A stretch of 64,000 bases of DNA from Thioalkalivibrio thiocyanoxidans ARh2 (GTDB lineage Bacteria > Pseudomonadota > Gammaproteobacteria > Ectothiorhodospirales > Ectothiorhodospiraceae): the NCBI RefSeq assembly GCF_000385215.1, contig NZ_ARQK01000051.1:18365-82364 (forward strand). The letters are read 5' to 3'. A program made the position numbers and the translations under genes. Within the stretch, counting starts at the first letter, position 1. The number at the start of each line of letters is the position of its first letter. Of the stretch, positions 34,192 through 42,986 are shown piece by piece. Under the pieces are notes generated by a model, which saw only the letters and a program-made list of their open reading frames with translations, did no database searches and had not been told where the DNA came from.

Positions 34192-36882
34192 ATGGCCACG
34201 GCCGAGCCGGTGACCCGCACCACCTGCCCCTATTGCGGGGTGGGCTGCGGCGTGGAGGTGACCGCGACGCCGGGCGGCGAGTTTCCGGTCGCGGTGCGCG
34301 GCGACCCCGCCCATCCCGCCAATGCCGGGCGCCTGTGCTCCAAGGGCGCGGCGCTGGCCGAGACCCTCGACGACGAGGGCCGGCTGCTGCACCCAAAGGT
34401 CGGCGGGCGGCGTGTCGACTGGGAGACCGCGCTGGATCATGTCGCGGACGGCTTTCGCGAGACCATCGCGGCGCACGGGCCGGATGCGGTCGCCCTGTAC
34501 GTCTCCGGGCAGATCCTGACCGAGGACTACTATGTGGCCAACAAGCTGATGAAGGGCTTCGTCGGCTCGGCCAATATCGACACCAACTCCCGGCTCTGCA
34601 TGTCCACGGCCGTGGCCGCCCATACCCGCGCCTTCGGCGAGGATGGCGTGCCGGGAAGCTATACCGACCTCGAGCAGGCCGATCTGGTCGTGGTCACGGG
34701 CTCCAACATGGCCTGGGCCCACCCGGTTCTGTTCCAGCGCCTGCAGGCCGCCCGCGCGGCGCGCCCGGAGATGAAGCTGGTGGTGATCGACCCGCGGCGC
34801 ACGGCCACCGCCCAGGCGGCCGACCTGCACCTGCCGCTGGCGCCGGGCACGGATGCCTGGCTGTTCAACGGCCTGCTGGACCACCTGCGCCGGGAGGATG
34901 CGCTGGACCCCGGCTTCCTGGAGCGCCACGTCGACGGATTTGCCGATGCCCTGGCGGCCGCGCGGGCCTCCAGCCCGTCGATCGCCGCGACCGCCGAGGC
35001 CTGCGAGCTGGAGCCGGAGGCGGTGGCGACGTTCTTCCGGTGGTTTGCCCGTACCGAACGCACCGTGACGGCCTTCTGCCAGGGCATCAACCAGTCCGAC
35101 AGCGGCGTGGACAAGGCCGGGACGATCCTCAACGTGCACCTGGCCACCGGTCGCATCGGGCGCCCGGGCATGGGCCCGTTCTCGCTGACCGGCCAGCCGA
35201 ACGCGATGGGCGGGCGCGAGGTCGGCGGGTTGGCCAGCCAGCTGGCCGCCCATATGGGCTTCGACGACGCGGCCCTGGATCGGGTCGGCCGTTTCTGGGG
35301 CACACCGAACCTCGCCCGCCAGCCGGGGCTGAAGGCGCTGGACCTGTTTCGCGCGGTCGAGTCGGGGCAGGTGAAGGCGATCTGGATCATCGGCACCAAT
35401 CCGCTGTTCAGCCTGCCCGAGGCCGCGCGCTTCGAGCAGGCCCTGGCCGAATGCCCGCTGGTCGTGGTCTCCGACTGCGTGCGCGAGACCGAGACCATGC
35501 GGGTGGCCGATGTGCTGCTGCCAGCGACCACCTGGGGCGAGAAGGACGGCACGGTGACCAACTCCGAGCGCCGCATCTCGCGCCAGCGCCCGTTCCGCGC
35601 GCCCCCGGGCGAGGCCCGGCACGACTGGTGGGCGTTGGCCCGGGTCGCGCAGCGGCTGGGGTTCGCCGCAGCCTTTCCCTATGCCCGCCCCGCCGAGATC
35701 TTCCGCGAACATGCGGCGCTGTCCGCTTTCGAGAACGACGGCACGCGCGACTTCGACATCGGCGCGCTGGCCGGGCTGTCCGACGCCGAGTACGACGCCC
35801 TGGAGCCGGTGCAGTGGCCGCTGCCGGCGGGGAGCCGGACGGGCGCCGAGCACCTCTATGCCGATGGCCGTTTCTTTACCGCCAATGGCCGGGCGCGGCT
35901 CGCGGCCGTGACCCCGCAGGCCCCGACCGACCCGGTCGATGCCGACTATCCGCTGCGCCTGAACACCGGCCGCATCCGCGACCAGTGGCACAGCATGACC
36001 CGCACCGCACGCACCCCGCGCCTGAGCGCGCATCAGCCGGAGCCGTTCGTCGAGATCCATCCGGTGGATGCCGGGCTGTTCCGGGTGCAGGCCGGCGACC
36101 TCGCCGAGGTGACCAGTCGCCACGGTCGCTTGCTGGCACGGGTGCAGGTGAGCCGCGAGCAGCGCCCGGGCAGCGTGTTCGTGCCCATGCACTGGAGCCG
36201 GCCGATCGCGCGGCTTGCCCGGGTCGATGCGCTGGTGCCCGCGCATGTCGACCCGGTCTCCGGGCAGCCGGCGTTCAAGCACACGGCCGTGGCCGTGCGC
36301 CCGGCGGCGCTGGACTGGCACGGCTTCGTGCTGAGCCGCGAGCCGATCGCCGCGCCGGAGGCGGACTACGCGGTCACCGCCCGCGGTCCCCGGCACCTGC
36401 GCACCGAACTGGCCGGGCGGGGCGCACCGCCCACGATGGATGCGTGGCGCGAACGCCTGGACGGGCCGGGTGAATGGCTCGAGTTCGCCGACCCCGCCGG
36501 GGGGCGCTACCGCGCCGCTCGGATCCACGAGGGCCGGCTCGCCTGCATGCTGTTCGCGGGCCCCGACCGGGGCCTGCCCGAGCGCGAGTGGCTGGCCGGC
36601 CTGTTCGCGGCCGAGACGATCAGCGATACCGAGCGCATGGCGTTGCTGACCGGGCGACCGCCGAACGGCCAGGCCGCGCGCGGGCGCATGGTCTGCGCCT
36701 GCTTCGGCGTGGACGAGACGCGCATCCGCACCGCGATCCGCGAGCAGGGGCTGGCCAGCTGCGAGGCCGTGGGTGCGGCCCTCGAGGCCGGGACCAACTG
36801 TGGCTCCTGCCGACCCGAGATCCAGACCTTGTTGAACGAGGAAGCCGAGGCGCCCACGGACCCCGTGGCGCGGGAGGGATAA
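34192..36882 (+). CDS. nasA: assimilatory nitrate reductase catalytic subunit
   Basis: An 896-residue cytoplasmic molybdenum bis-MGD enzyme. The N-terminal [4Fe-4S] motif is C-P-Y-C-G-V-G-C-G-V and a fourth Cys in R-L-C-S-K-G. Molybdopterin domains include the site R-L-C-M-S-T-A-V (Cys as probable Mo ligand) and Q-S-D-S-G-V-D-K. The C-terminal 60 residues form a BFD-like [2Fe-2S] domain, C-A-C-F-G-V ... N-C-G-S-C. No signal peptide is present, in line with assimilation. Electron donor genes (nasC-like flavoprotein) are not seen here, so ferredoxin or the NirB pool may serve. Confidence 0.95.
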   Translation: MATAEPVTRTTCPYCGVGCGVEVTATPGGEFPVAVRGDPAHPANAGRLCSKGAALAETLDDEGRLLHPKVGGRRVDWETALDHVADGFRETIAAHGPDAVALYVSGQILTEDYYVANKLMKGFVGSANIDTNSRLCMSTAVAAHTRAFGEDGVPGSYTDLEQADLVVVTGSNMAWAHPVLFQRLQAARAARPEMKLVVIDPRRTATAQAADLHLPLAPGTDAWLFNGLLDHLRREDALDPGFLERHVDGFADALAAARASSPSIAATAEACELEPEAVATFFRWFARTERTVTAFCQGINQSDSGVDKAGTILNVHLATGRIGRPGMGPFSLTGQPNAMGGREVGGLASQLAAHMGFDDAALDRVGRFWGTPNLARQPGLKALDLFRAVESGQVKAIWIIGTNPLFSLPEAARFEQALAECPLVVVSDCVRETETMRVADVLLPATTWGEKDGTVTNSERRISRQRPFRAPPGEARHDWWALARVAQRLGFAAAFPYARPAEIFREHAALSAFENDGTRDFDIGALAGLSDAEYDALEPVQWPLPAGSRTGAEHLYADGRFFTANGRARLAAVTPQAPTDPVDADYPLRLNTGRIRDQWHSMTRTARTPRLSAHQPEPFVEIHPVDAGLFRVQAGDLAEVTSRHGRLLARVQVSREQRPGSVFVPMHWSRPIARLARVDALVPAHVDPVSGQPAFKHTAVAVRPAALDWHGFVLSREPIAAPEADYAVTARGPRHLRTELAGRGAPPTMDAWRERLDGPGEWLEFADPAGGRYRAARIHEGRLACMLFAGPDRGLPEREWLAGLFAAETISDTERMALLTGRPPNGQAARGRMVCACFGVDETRIRTAIREQGLASCEAVGAALEAGTNCGSCRPEIQTLLNEEAEAPTDPVAREG

Positions 36883-36884
36883 GC

Positions 36885-38351
36885 ATGGAACACCTGCCGA
36901 TTTATATGCAGTTGCACGGCCGCGAGGCCCTGGTCGTCGGGGCCGGGCCGGTGGCCACGCGCAAGGCGGCGCTGCTGCTGGAGGCCGGGGCGCGGGTGCG
37001 CCTGCGGGCCCCGACGTACAGCGAGGCCGCCGAGCGCCTGCTGCGCGAGCAACCGGGGTCGATCAGCCGCGATCCGGGTATCTATGACACCGAATGCCTG
37101 GATCGTGTGGCGGTCGTGATCGCTGCCACCGACGATGCGGCGGTGAACCGCCAGGTTTCGGAGGATTGCGTTGCGCGCTCGATCCCGGTGAACGTGGCCG
37201 ACCAGCCCGAGCTCTGCAGCTTTATCCTGCCGGCGATCGTGGAGCGCGGGCCGCTGACCATCGCGATCGGCTCCGGTGGCCGGGCCCCGGTGCTGGTGCG
37301 CCTGCTGCGCGCGAAGATCGAGAGCCTGATCCCGGCCGGCTATGGCCGGCTGGCCGATCTCGCCGGGCGGCTGCGCGACCGGGTGCGTGCCCGTTTCGAG
37401 CACGTGAATGCCCGCCGCGCCTTCTGGGAGCGGGCCTTTGCCGGGCCGGCCACCGAGCTCGCCCTGGCCGGGCGCATGGACGCGGCCGAGGCGCGCCTGG
37501 AACAGGAACTGGCGGATGCCGCAACCAGCACGCCGGGCGAGGTCTACCTGATCGGCGCCGGGCCGGGCGATCCCGACCTGCTGACCTTTCGCGCGCTGCG
37601 CCTGCTGCAGCAGGCGGATGTGGTCGTCTACGACCGGCTGGTGTCCTCCGAGGTGGTGAACCTGGCGCGGCGCGAGGCCGAACGCTTCTATGTCGGCAAG
37701 GAACGCGACCACCACTGCGTGCCGCAGGAGGAGATCAGCGCACTGCTCTCCCGGCTGGCGCGCGAGGGCAAGCGCGTGGCGCGGCTGAAGGGCGGCGACC
37801 CGTTCGTGTTCGGCCGTGGCGGCGAGGAGCTGGACGTGCTGGCGCGCGACCGCGTGGCCTACCAGGTCGTCCCCGGCATTACCGCGGCCAGCGGCTGCGC
37901 GGCCTATGCGGGCATACCGCTGACCCACCGCGACCATGCCCAGTCGGTGCGGTTCATCACCGGCCATACCCGCGAAGGGCGGCTGGATGTGGACTGGTCG
38001 CAGCTGACCAGTACCCGCGAGACCCTGGTGTTCTACATGGGCCGCAAGGGGGTGGGCGAGATCTGCCGGGGGCTGAAGGGTGCCGGCCGCGCCGGGCAGA
38101 CTCCGGCGGCGATCATCGAGAACGGCACCACCGCCCGCCAGCGCGTGGTCAACGGCACGCTGGATACGCTGGCCGCACGTGCCGAGCGTGAGCAGGTGGG
38201 TTCGCCCAGTTTGATCGTGATCGGCGAGGTGGCGGCCTGCCACGCACGTCTGGCCTGGTTCCAGCCGGATTCCGGGACCACGACAGTGTTTCCGCAGCCG
38301 ATGCCGATGTCGGGGGCAGGGGCGCGGGCCGCGGCAGCGAGCGCGGCGTGA
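36885..38351 (+). CDS. cysG: siroheme synthase CysG
   Basis: A 488-residue multifunctional enzyme. The N-terminal part (about 1-210) is the precorrin-2 dehydrogenase/ferrochelatase with V-V-G-A-G-P-V-A-T-R-K. The C-terminal part (about 220-470) is the uroporphyrinogen-III methyltransferase with L-I-G-A-G-P-G-D-P-D-L-L-T, V-Y-D-R-L-V and G-G-D-P-F-V-F-G-R-G-G-E-E. It supplies siroheme to NirB, which explains its place in the operon. It overlaps hemD by 4 bases. Confidence 0.95.
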   Translation: MEHLPIYMQLHGREALVVGAGPVATRKAALLLEAGARVRLRAPTYSEAAERLLREQPGSISRDPGIYDTECLDRVAVVIAATDDAAVNRQVSEDCVARSIPVNVADQPELCSFILPAIVERGPLTIAIGSGGRAPVLVRLLRAKIESLIPAGYGRLADLAGRLRDRVRARFEHVNARRAFWERAFAGPATELALAGRMDAAEARLEQELADAATSTPGEVYLIGAGPGDPDLLTFRALRLLQQADVVVYDRLVSSEVVNLARREAERFYVGKERDHHCVPQEEISALLSRLAREGKRVARLKGGDPFVFGRGGEELDVLARDRVAYQVVPGITAASGCAAYAGIPLTHRDHAQSVRFITGHTREGRLDVDWSQLTSTRETLVFYMGRKGVGEICRGLKGAGRAGQTPAAIIENGTTARQRVVNGTLDTLAARAEREQVGSPSLIVIGEVAACHARLAWFQPDSGTTTVFPQPMPMSGAGARAAAASAA

Positions 38352-39202
38352 CGGCCGCATCCGTCCTGCCGGAGGTGGCGGCCAGTGGCCTCGCGGGTCG
38401 CCGCGTGGCTCTGCCGGAGAGCCGGGCGCTGGAGGTCTTCGCCGGCCTGCTGGAGCGGCGCGGGGCCGAGGTCTGGCGCTGCCCCCTGATCGCGATCCAC
38501 GACAGCCCCGACCGTACGGCGATCGAGACCTGGCTGGACAAGGCCATCGAGGCGCCGTTCGACCGCCTGATCTTCCTGACCGGCGAGGGCTTCACCCGCC
38601 TGACCGGCTTTGCCCGGCGTGCCGGACGCGAGGACGCCTGGCTGGCGGCCGTGGCGCGGACGCCGACCCTGGTGCGCGGCCCCAAGCCCGGGCGGGCGAT
38701 GAGGCCCTTCGGCGTGCGGCCGGATGCGGTCGCGGCGGCACCGACGACCGAGGGCATCATCGAGACCCTTTCCGGACAGGATCTGGCCGGGCAGCGTATC
38801 GGGGTGCAGCTCTACGGCGCGGAACCCAACCGCCGCCTGCTCGGGTTCCTGGAGCAGGCGGGTGCCGAGGTCTTTCCGGTCTGGCCCTACCGCTATGCGG
38901 ATGCCGCCGAGACCGGGCGCGTGACCGGGCTGATCGAGGCCCTGATCGCGGGGGAGGTGGATGCGATCGCCTTCACCAGCCAGGCCCAGGTCCGGCGCCT
39001 GCTGCGTGTCGCCCGTGACTCGGGGCATCAGGATGCGCTGCTGGCAGCGCTCGGCCGCACCGTCATCGCCGCGATCGGCCCGGTGGTGGCCGACGAGCTG
39101 CGCACCCAGGGGGTGCACCCGACGGTGGTCCCCGATGGGCAGTACTTCATGAAACCCCTGGTATCGGTGCTGGCTCGCCACTTGGGGACGGCCCGCAACT
39201 GA
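38348..39202 (+). CDS. hemD: uroporphyrinogen-III synthase
   Basis: A 284-residue protein of the HemD fold: two Rossmann-like lobes, with V-A-L-P-E-S-R at the start, F-L-T-G-E-G-F-T-R-L in lobe 1 and A-F-T-S-Q-A-Q-V-R-R-L-L near 213-224. It makes the substrate of CysG. The GTG start at 38348 overlaps the cysG stop. It is the last gene of the nitrate operon. It may be a pathway-dedicated copy, because a housekeeping hemD is normally next to hemC; that gene is not in the window. Confidence 0.85.
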   Translation: MTAASVLPEVAASGLAGRRVALPESRALEVFAGLLERRGAEVWRCPLIAIHDSPDRTAIETWLDKAIEAPFDRLIFLTGEGFTRLTGFARRAGREDAWLAAVARTPTLVRGPKPGRAMRPFGVRPDAVAAAPTTEGIIETLSGQDLAGQRIGVQLYGAEPNRRLLGFLEQAGAEVFPVWPYRYADAAETGRVTGLIEALIAGEVDAIAFTSQAQVRRLLRVARDSGHQDALLAALGRTVIAAIGPVVADELRTQGVHPTVVPDGQYFMKPLVSVLARHLGTARN

Positions 39203-39221
39203 CTGGGGACCGACACGGATC

Positions 39222-41030
39222 TCAGCGCCCGTCGTGGCCGGCGTACATCGCCTCGATGGCCTCGCTGTAGTGCTCGACGATCACCGGGCGCTTGAGCTTC
39301 ATGGTCGGGGTCAGCATGCCGTTTTCCACGGACCAGGCCTCGTGCGTTACATGCACATGGCGGATCTTGGCGTAGCCGGGGAAGTCGCGTAGCTGGTACT
39401 GGATGCGCTGCAGCAGGGCGCGTTCGGCCTTGCGCGGCAGCCGGCCCTCGGCCTCGGCGTCGAGGTCGTGGTCTCGGGCGAACGAGGCCCAGGCCTCCGG
39501 CTCCGGCACGACCAGCGCGGTCAGGAAGGAGCGATTGTCGCCGACGATCATCACCTGGTCGAACAGCGCATCCAGCGCGATCGCCATCTCCATGTCGGCC
39601 GGCGGGACCTTCTCGCCGTTGGTCAGCACGAGGATGTCCTTGATGCGACCGGTGATGAAGACATGCCCGCTGTCATCGATACGGGCCTGGTCGCCACTGT
39701 GCAGCCAGCCGTCCTCGTCGATGGTCTCGCGGGTGGCCTCCTCGTTCTTCCAGTAGCCGAGCATCACGCAGGGGCTGCGGGTGAGCAGTTCGTCCATCTC
39801 GCCGATCCTGACCTCCACCCCGGGCAGCGGCTTGCCGATCGAGGCGGGCAGGTTGTTGTCCGGGGTGTTCACCGTGACCACCGGACTGGCCTCGGTCATC
39901 CCGTAGCCGTGCAGGACCGGCAGGCCCAGGCCGATAAAGAACTGGGCGATCGGTGGCGGGAGGGGGGCGCCGCCGCAGACCGCGAAGCGCAGCTCGCCAC
40001 CCAGGCGGTCCAGCACCTTGCGCGCGACGATGCGCTCCAGCAGGGGCCAGAGCAGGAAGCCGGGAGACCAGCCGCCCCGGCCCTGCTGGTGCTCGAAGCG
40101 CTTCCAGCCGATGTTGACGGTTGCCTTGAACAGGGCGCGGCCGAGGCCCGATTTCTGCTTCAGGCCGGCCTGGATGCGGCCGTGCACGCGTTCGTAGATG
40201 CGCGGTACCGAGATCAGTACCGTCGGGCGTACGGTGACCAGGTCCTCCCCCAGCCCCTGGATTGAGCGGGCGAAGGCGACCTCGGCACCGATCAGCATGG
40301 GCATGTAGAGCCCGGCGGTGCGCTCCAGCATGTGCGACAGCGGCAGGAACGACAGGAACCGGTCGGCGGGGGACAACGGCCCGGTCTGCGAGGAGGCCCA
40401 GGCGTTTTCCAGGATGTTGCGGTGCGAGAGGATCACGCCCTTGGGGCGCCCGGTGGTGCCGGAGGTATAGACGATCGTGGCCATGGCCTCCGGGTCGAGG
40501 TCCGGGTGGTGGCACTCGGTGCCTTCGTGCTGCGCGAGCCAGTCTTCCAGTTCGATCACACGGTCGTCGTCCGGCTCTGTGTCCTGGCCGCCAATGTTCA
40601 CGATGCGCCGCAGCGACGGCATGTTCCCGAAGTGCTCGGACAACCGGCGGCTGTGGGCGCTCTCGCCCAGCAGCAGGATGCGTGCCTGGGTCTGTCCGAT
40701 GATGTAGGCGATGTTGTCCGGGCGATCGTCGGTGTACAGCGGGACCGGGACCAGGCCCAGGCCCATCGCCGCCTGGTCGAACGCGACCCACTCGCGTGAG
40801 TTGCCGAGCATCAGCGCCACGCGTTCGCCGGGCTTAAGGCCTTCCGCGGCCAGTGCGGCCTGCCAGCGATCCACCATTGCGCCCATCTCGCGCCAGGAGG
40901 TCTGCTGCCATTCTCCGCTTTGGCTGTCGTACTGGCGGTAGGCAGGGGCATCCGGCGTCTGCTCGACGCGGACACGGAACAGCGAGGGGAGGGTTGGGGC
41001 CTGGTCGGGACGGATCGCGGAGTCGGGCAT
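39222..41030 (-). CDS. long-chain acyl-CoA synthetase (AMP-binding)
   Basis: A 602-residue adenylate-forming enzyme. The P-loop motif is I-V-Y-T-S-G-T-T-G-R-P-K-G-V-I-L-S-H, then Y-G-M-T-E-A-S-P, and the hinge/ATP motif W-L-H-S-G-D-Q-A-R-I-D ... I-T-G-R-I-K-D. The C-terminal L-T-P-T-M-K-L-K-R carries the catalytic Lys region of FadD-type enzymes. I chose the ATG at 41030; the frame stays open upstream to 41456, but that part overlaps the NicO gene and a palindrome. It would activate fatty acids with CoA. Convergent with hemD. Confidence 0.9.
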   Translation of the reverse strand: MPDSAIRPDQAPTLPSLFRVRVEQTPDAPAYRQYDSQSGEWQQTSWREMGAMVDRWQAALAAEGLKPGERVALMLGNSREWVAFDQAAMGLGLVPVPLYTDDRPDNIAYIIGQTQARILLLGESAHSRRLSEHFGNMPSLRRIVNIGGQDTEPDDDRVIELEDWLAQHEGTECHHPDLDPEAMATIVYTSGTTGRPKGVILSHRNILENAWASSQTGPLSPADRFLSFLPLSHMLERTAGLYMPMLIGAEVAFARSIQGLGEDLVTVRPTVLISVPRIYERVHGRIQAGLKQKSGLGRALFKATVNIGWKRFEHQQGRGGWSPGFLLWPLLERIVARKVLDRLGGELRFAVCGGAPLPPPIAQFFIGLGLPVLHGYGMTEASPVVTVNTPDNNLPASIGKPLPGVEVRIGEMDELLTRSPCVMLGYWKNEEATRETIDEDGWLHSGDQARIDDSGHVFITGRIKDILVLTNGEKVPPADMEMAIALDALFDQVMIVGDNRSFLTALVVPEPEAWASFARDHDLDAEAEGRLPRKAERALLQRIQYQLRDFPGYAKIRHVHVTHEAWSVENGMLTPTMKLKRPVIVEHYSEAIEAMYAGHDGR

Positions 41031-41092
41031 CGGCGCGTCTCGCAGCTTGGAGTATGTCCGGGACGTTAGAGGACCCGGTCCTGCGCGGCAAC

Positions 41093-41134
41093 CTGGGGCT
41101 TTAGGGAAGCACTTGTGTTTCCCTAAAGCCCCAG
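41093..41134. repeat. palindrome spanning the 3' end of the NicO gene
   Basis: A perfect 16-bp inverted repeat (arms CTGGGGCTTTAGGGAA, 41093-41108, and its complement, 41119-41134). The stem continues through CAC / GTG with one G-T mismatch to a two-base tip. The stop codon TAG (41123-41125) of the minus-strand gene lies inside the right arm. There is no T-run. It shares the TAGGGAA(A/G)CAC core with the palindrome at 62397. Confidence 0.85.
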
Positions 41135-42238
41135 CGGGTGGGCGGCGGGCCGGTAGGCCACGGCCCCGATCACCAGGCTGATGCCAATGAGCGCGATGAT
41201 GCCGCCACCGGCGAGCCCGAAGGCCGGGCCCACGTAGGTCAGACGGCCGACGCGGGTCGGCCCCAGCCAGCGCCGGGTCCAGTCGCGTGCGGAGACGGCC
41301 AGCGTGGCCAGAACGGACACCGTCGCCGCGGTCCCCAGGGACATCGCCAGTACGGCCAGCACGCCAGCCCAGGCCAGGCCCAGGGCCGCCGATACCGCCA
41401 TGATCAGCACCGCACCGGAACAGGGGCGGATGCCCACGGCCGCGACCGTGCCCCACCAGGTCCCGCTGTGGTTCGGGTCGACATGATGCGGCGTGCCACA
41501 GCCGCAGTGGTCGTCATGGGTATGATGGTGGTCGCCGTGATGATGGTCTGCGTGCTCGTGCCGGGCCTCCGCGCGCGCTCGGGCATGGGCCTTGTGCAGG
41601 CGCCAGGCATGGCGCAGGGCGCGCAGCATCAGCCAGATGCCCAGCAGGGCGACCAGCGCGAAGCTGGCGATCTCCAGCGTGCGCACCTGGCCCAGCGTAT
41701 CGCGCGCCAGCCAGCCGAGCAGGCCGATCAGCACCCCGACCAGCACGATGGCCGTGACCCCCTGGGCCAGTGCCGAGACGGTGGAGAGCAGGATGCCGCG
41801 CTTCAGGTTCTGGGGCTGGGTCAGCAGATAGGCGCTGATCACGGCCTTGCCATGGCCCGGGCCGGCCGCGTGGAACACGCCGTACAGCAGGCTGATCAGG
41901 ATCAGGGCACCGGCTGTCTGGGCGGTGGGGGCGTCGCGCAGGGCGTGCAGTCCCTGGGTGAGGTCGCGATGCAGCTGGCGCTGGGTCTGCAGCATCCAGG
42001 CGGTGACGCGCTCGAGCGCGCCGGGGGGGTCTGCCAGTGGTTCGGGCACGGGTCCGGTGGCGGCATCCGGCGGGGACGGGCGTTCCTCGGTCTCGCCCGC
42101 GGGTGCGCCGCCGCCCAGCGGATGGGCCGATTCGCCGGCCTGGGCGCTGAAAGCGCCCAGCAACAGGAAGAACCCCAGGGTCAGGAGGACCAGGGGGGCC
42201 GTGAGGCCGTTCAGTCGATGGGCGGGGGTGACGATCAT
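41123..42238 (-). CDS. NicO/RcnA-type nickel-cobalt (metal) transporter
   Basis: A 371-residue membrane protein. A signal-like first helix ends near A-F-S-A-Q-A. A Pro/Glu-rich loop follows, then membrane helices with the family motif H-A-A-G-P-G-H-G-K-A-V-I-S-A-Y. A His-rich cytoplasmic loop (H-E-H-A-D-H-H-H-G-D-H-H-H) is typical of RcnA-like exporters, and a second half carries G-I-R-P-C-S-G-A. With the DUF1007 gene upstream it forms a common two-gene metal transport unit. The ATG at 42238 has no ribosome site, and a TATAGT box seven bases ahead suggests a leaderless message. A Zur-like operator overlaps this box. Confidence 0.85.
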   Translation of the reverse strand: MIVTPAHRLNGLTAPLVLLTLGFFLLLGAFSAQAGESAHPLGGGAPAGETEERPSPPDAATGPVPEPLADPPGALERVTAWMLQTQRQLHRDLTQGLHALRDAPTAQTAGALILISLLYGVFHAAGPGHGKAVISAYLLTQPQNLKRGILLSTVSALAQGVTAIVLVGVLIGLLGWLARDTLGQVRTLEIASFALVALLGIWLMLRALRHAWRLHKAHARARAEARHEHADHHHGDHHHTHDDHCGCGTPHHVDPNHSGTWWGTVAAVGIRPCSGAVLIMAVSAALGLAWAGVLAVLAMSLGTAATVSVLATLAVSARDWTRRWLGPTRVGRLTYVGPAFGLAGGGIIALIGISLVIGAVAYRPAAHPLGL

Positions 42239-42240
42239 AT

Positions 42241-42255
42241 CGTTACACTATAACG
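42241..42255 (-). promoter_or_regulatory. Zur-like operator upstream of the NicO gene
   Basis: CGTTACA-C-TATAACG is a near-perfect 7-1-7 palindrome with one mismatch. It matches the gammaproteobacterial Zur core GTTATA-N-TATAAC at 12 of 13 positions. It covers the -10-like TATAGT of the minus strand. Whether zinc or another metal regulator binds is unproven. Confidence 0.5.
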
Positions 42256-42327
42256 CTGTCCTGCGGGTGCAGCGACCGGTTTTTCGTTCGAATCCTGTGC
42301 GAGCGTGCACATCGATCAGTGCTTCAC

Positions 42328-42984
42328 CTAGTCCGAGGTGTTCCGGCATTGCAGGGTGGCGGTCTCGGCAAAGTGGCGTCCGAGATTGTCGACCGGGCTG
42401 CGGTCCTGGCGTTCCAGGGTAGCGGCATAGCGCATCAGTTGCGGGTCCGGGCGTGGCTCTTCGATCCGGACCTCGCAGCCCTGGCGATTCTCGATATGCA
42501 CTACGTCGTCCGCGTCATGCAGGACCTCGATCCAGTAGGTCGGGTCGAACACGCGATAGGTGAAGCCGTTGGCATCGTCGAGGGCGTGCTTGGCCAGCGG
42601 CAGGTCGAAGCGCAGATAAAGCCGCCGGTCCTCCAGCGAGAGCCGGGCGTTTTCCGCCCGGGGTACCGCGATCTCCGCGTCGTCGTGGCGCAGCTCGGTG
42701 AAGTAGTTGTAGGCGGCCAGGTTTTCCAGCATGCGCTCGGCGACCCGATCCAGCGCCTCGTCGATACCGAGATCGCCTTCCAGGTCCCGGGTCATCTCCT
42801 CCAGCAGCATGTGGCTGTAGGTCGGATCGATCAGCCAGGCCTGCTGCATGCGCTCCAGCTGGCCGTTGTCGTCGAACACCAGCCCCACGCGCAGGTCGAT
42901 CCAGGCGTGGGGGTGTGCCAGCGCGAGGCCCGGGATCAGCAGGGCCAGGCTCAGCAGGAGTCGCCGGATGAGGCGGCGGGCCAT
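42328..42984 (-). CDS. DUF1007 periplasmic protein, partner of NicO transporter
   Basis: A 218-residue protein with a Sec signal (L-L-S-L-A-L-L-I-P-G-L-A-L-A). The mature N-terminus H-P-H-A-W-I-D-L is the hallmark of DUF1007, and its histidines could bind metal. The C-terminal part contains two cysteines (Q-G-C-E-V, L-Q-C-R-N). DUF1007 genes regularly accompany NicO-type permeases and are thought to aid metal export or uptake. It starts 2 bases after the cysS stop, so it is transcribed with cysS and hisI. Confidence 0.82.
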   Translation of the reverse strand: MARRLIRRLLLSLALLIPGLALAHPHAWIDLRVGLVFDDNGQLERMQQAWLIDPTYSHMLLEEMTRDLEGDLGIDEALDRVAERMLENLAAYNYFTELRHDDAEIAVPRAENARLSLEDRRLYLRFDLPLAKHALDDANGFTYRVFDPTYWIEVLHDADDVVHIENRQGCEVRIEEPRPDPQLMRYAATLERQDRSPVDNLGRHFAETATLQCRNTSD

Positions 42985-42986
42985 GT

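Noticed and set aside
31276..36528. A 1750-codon open frame on the minus strand across the nirB-nasA region
   Set aside because: It is the high-GC antisense shadow of nrtD, nirB, nirD and nasA, which show full family motifs. Its product has no recognisable domain.
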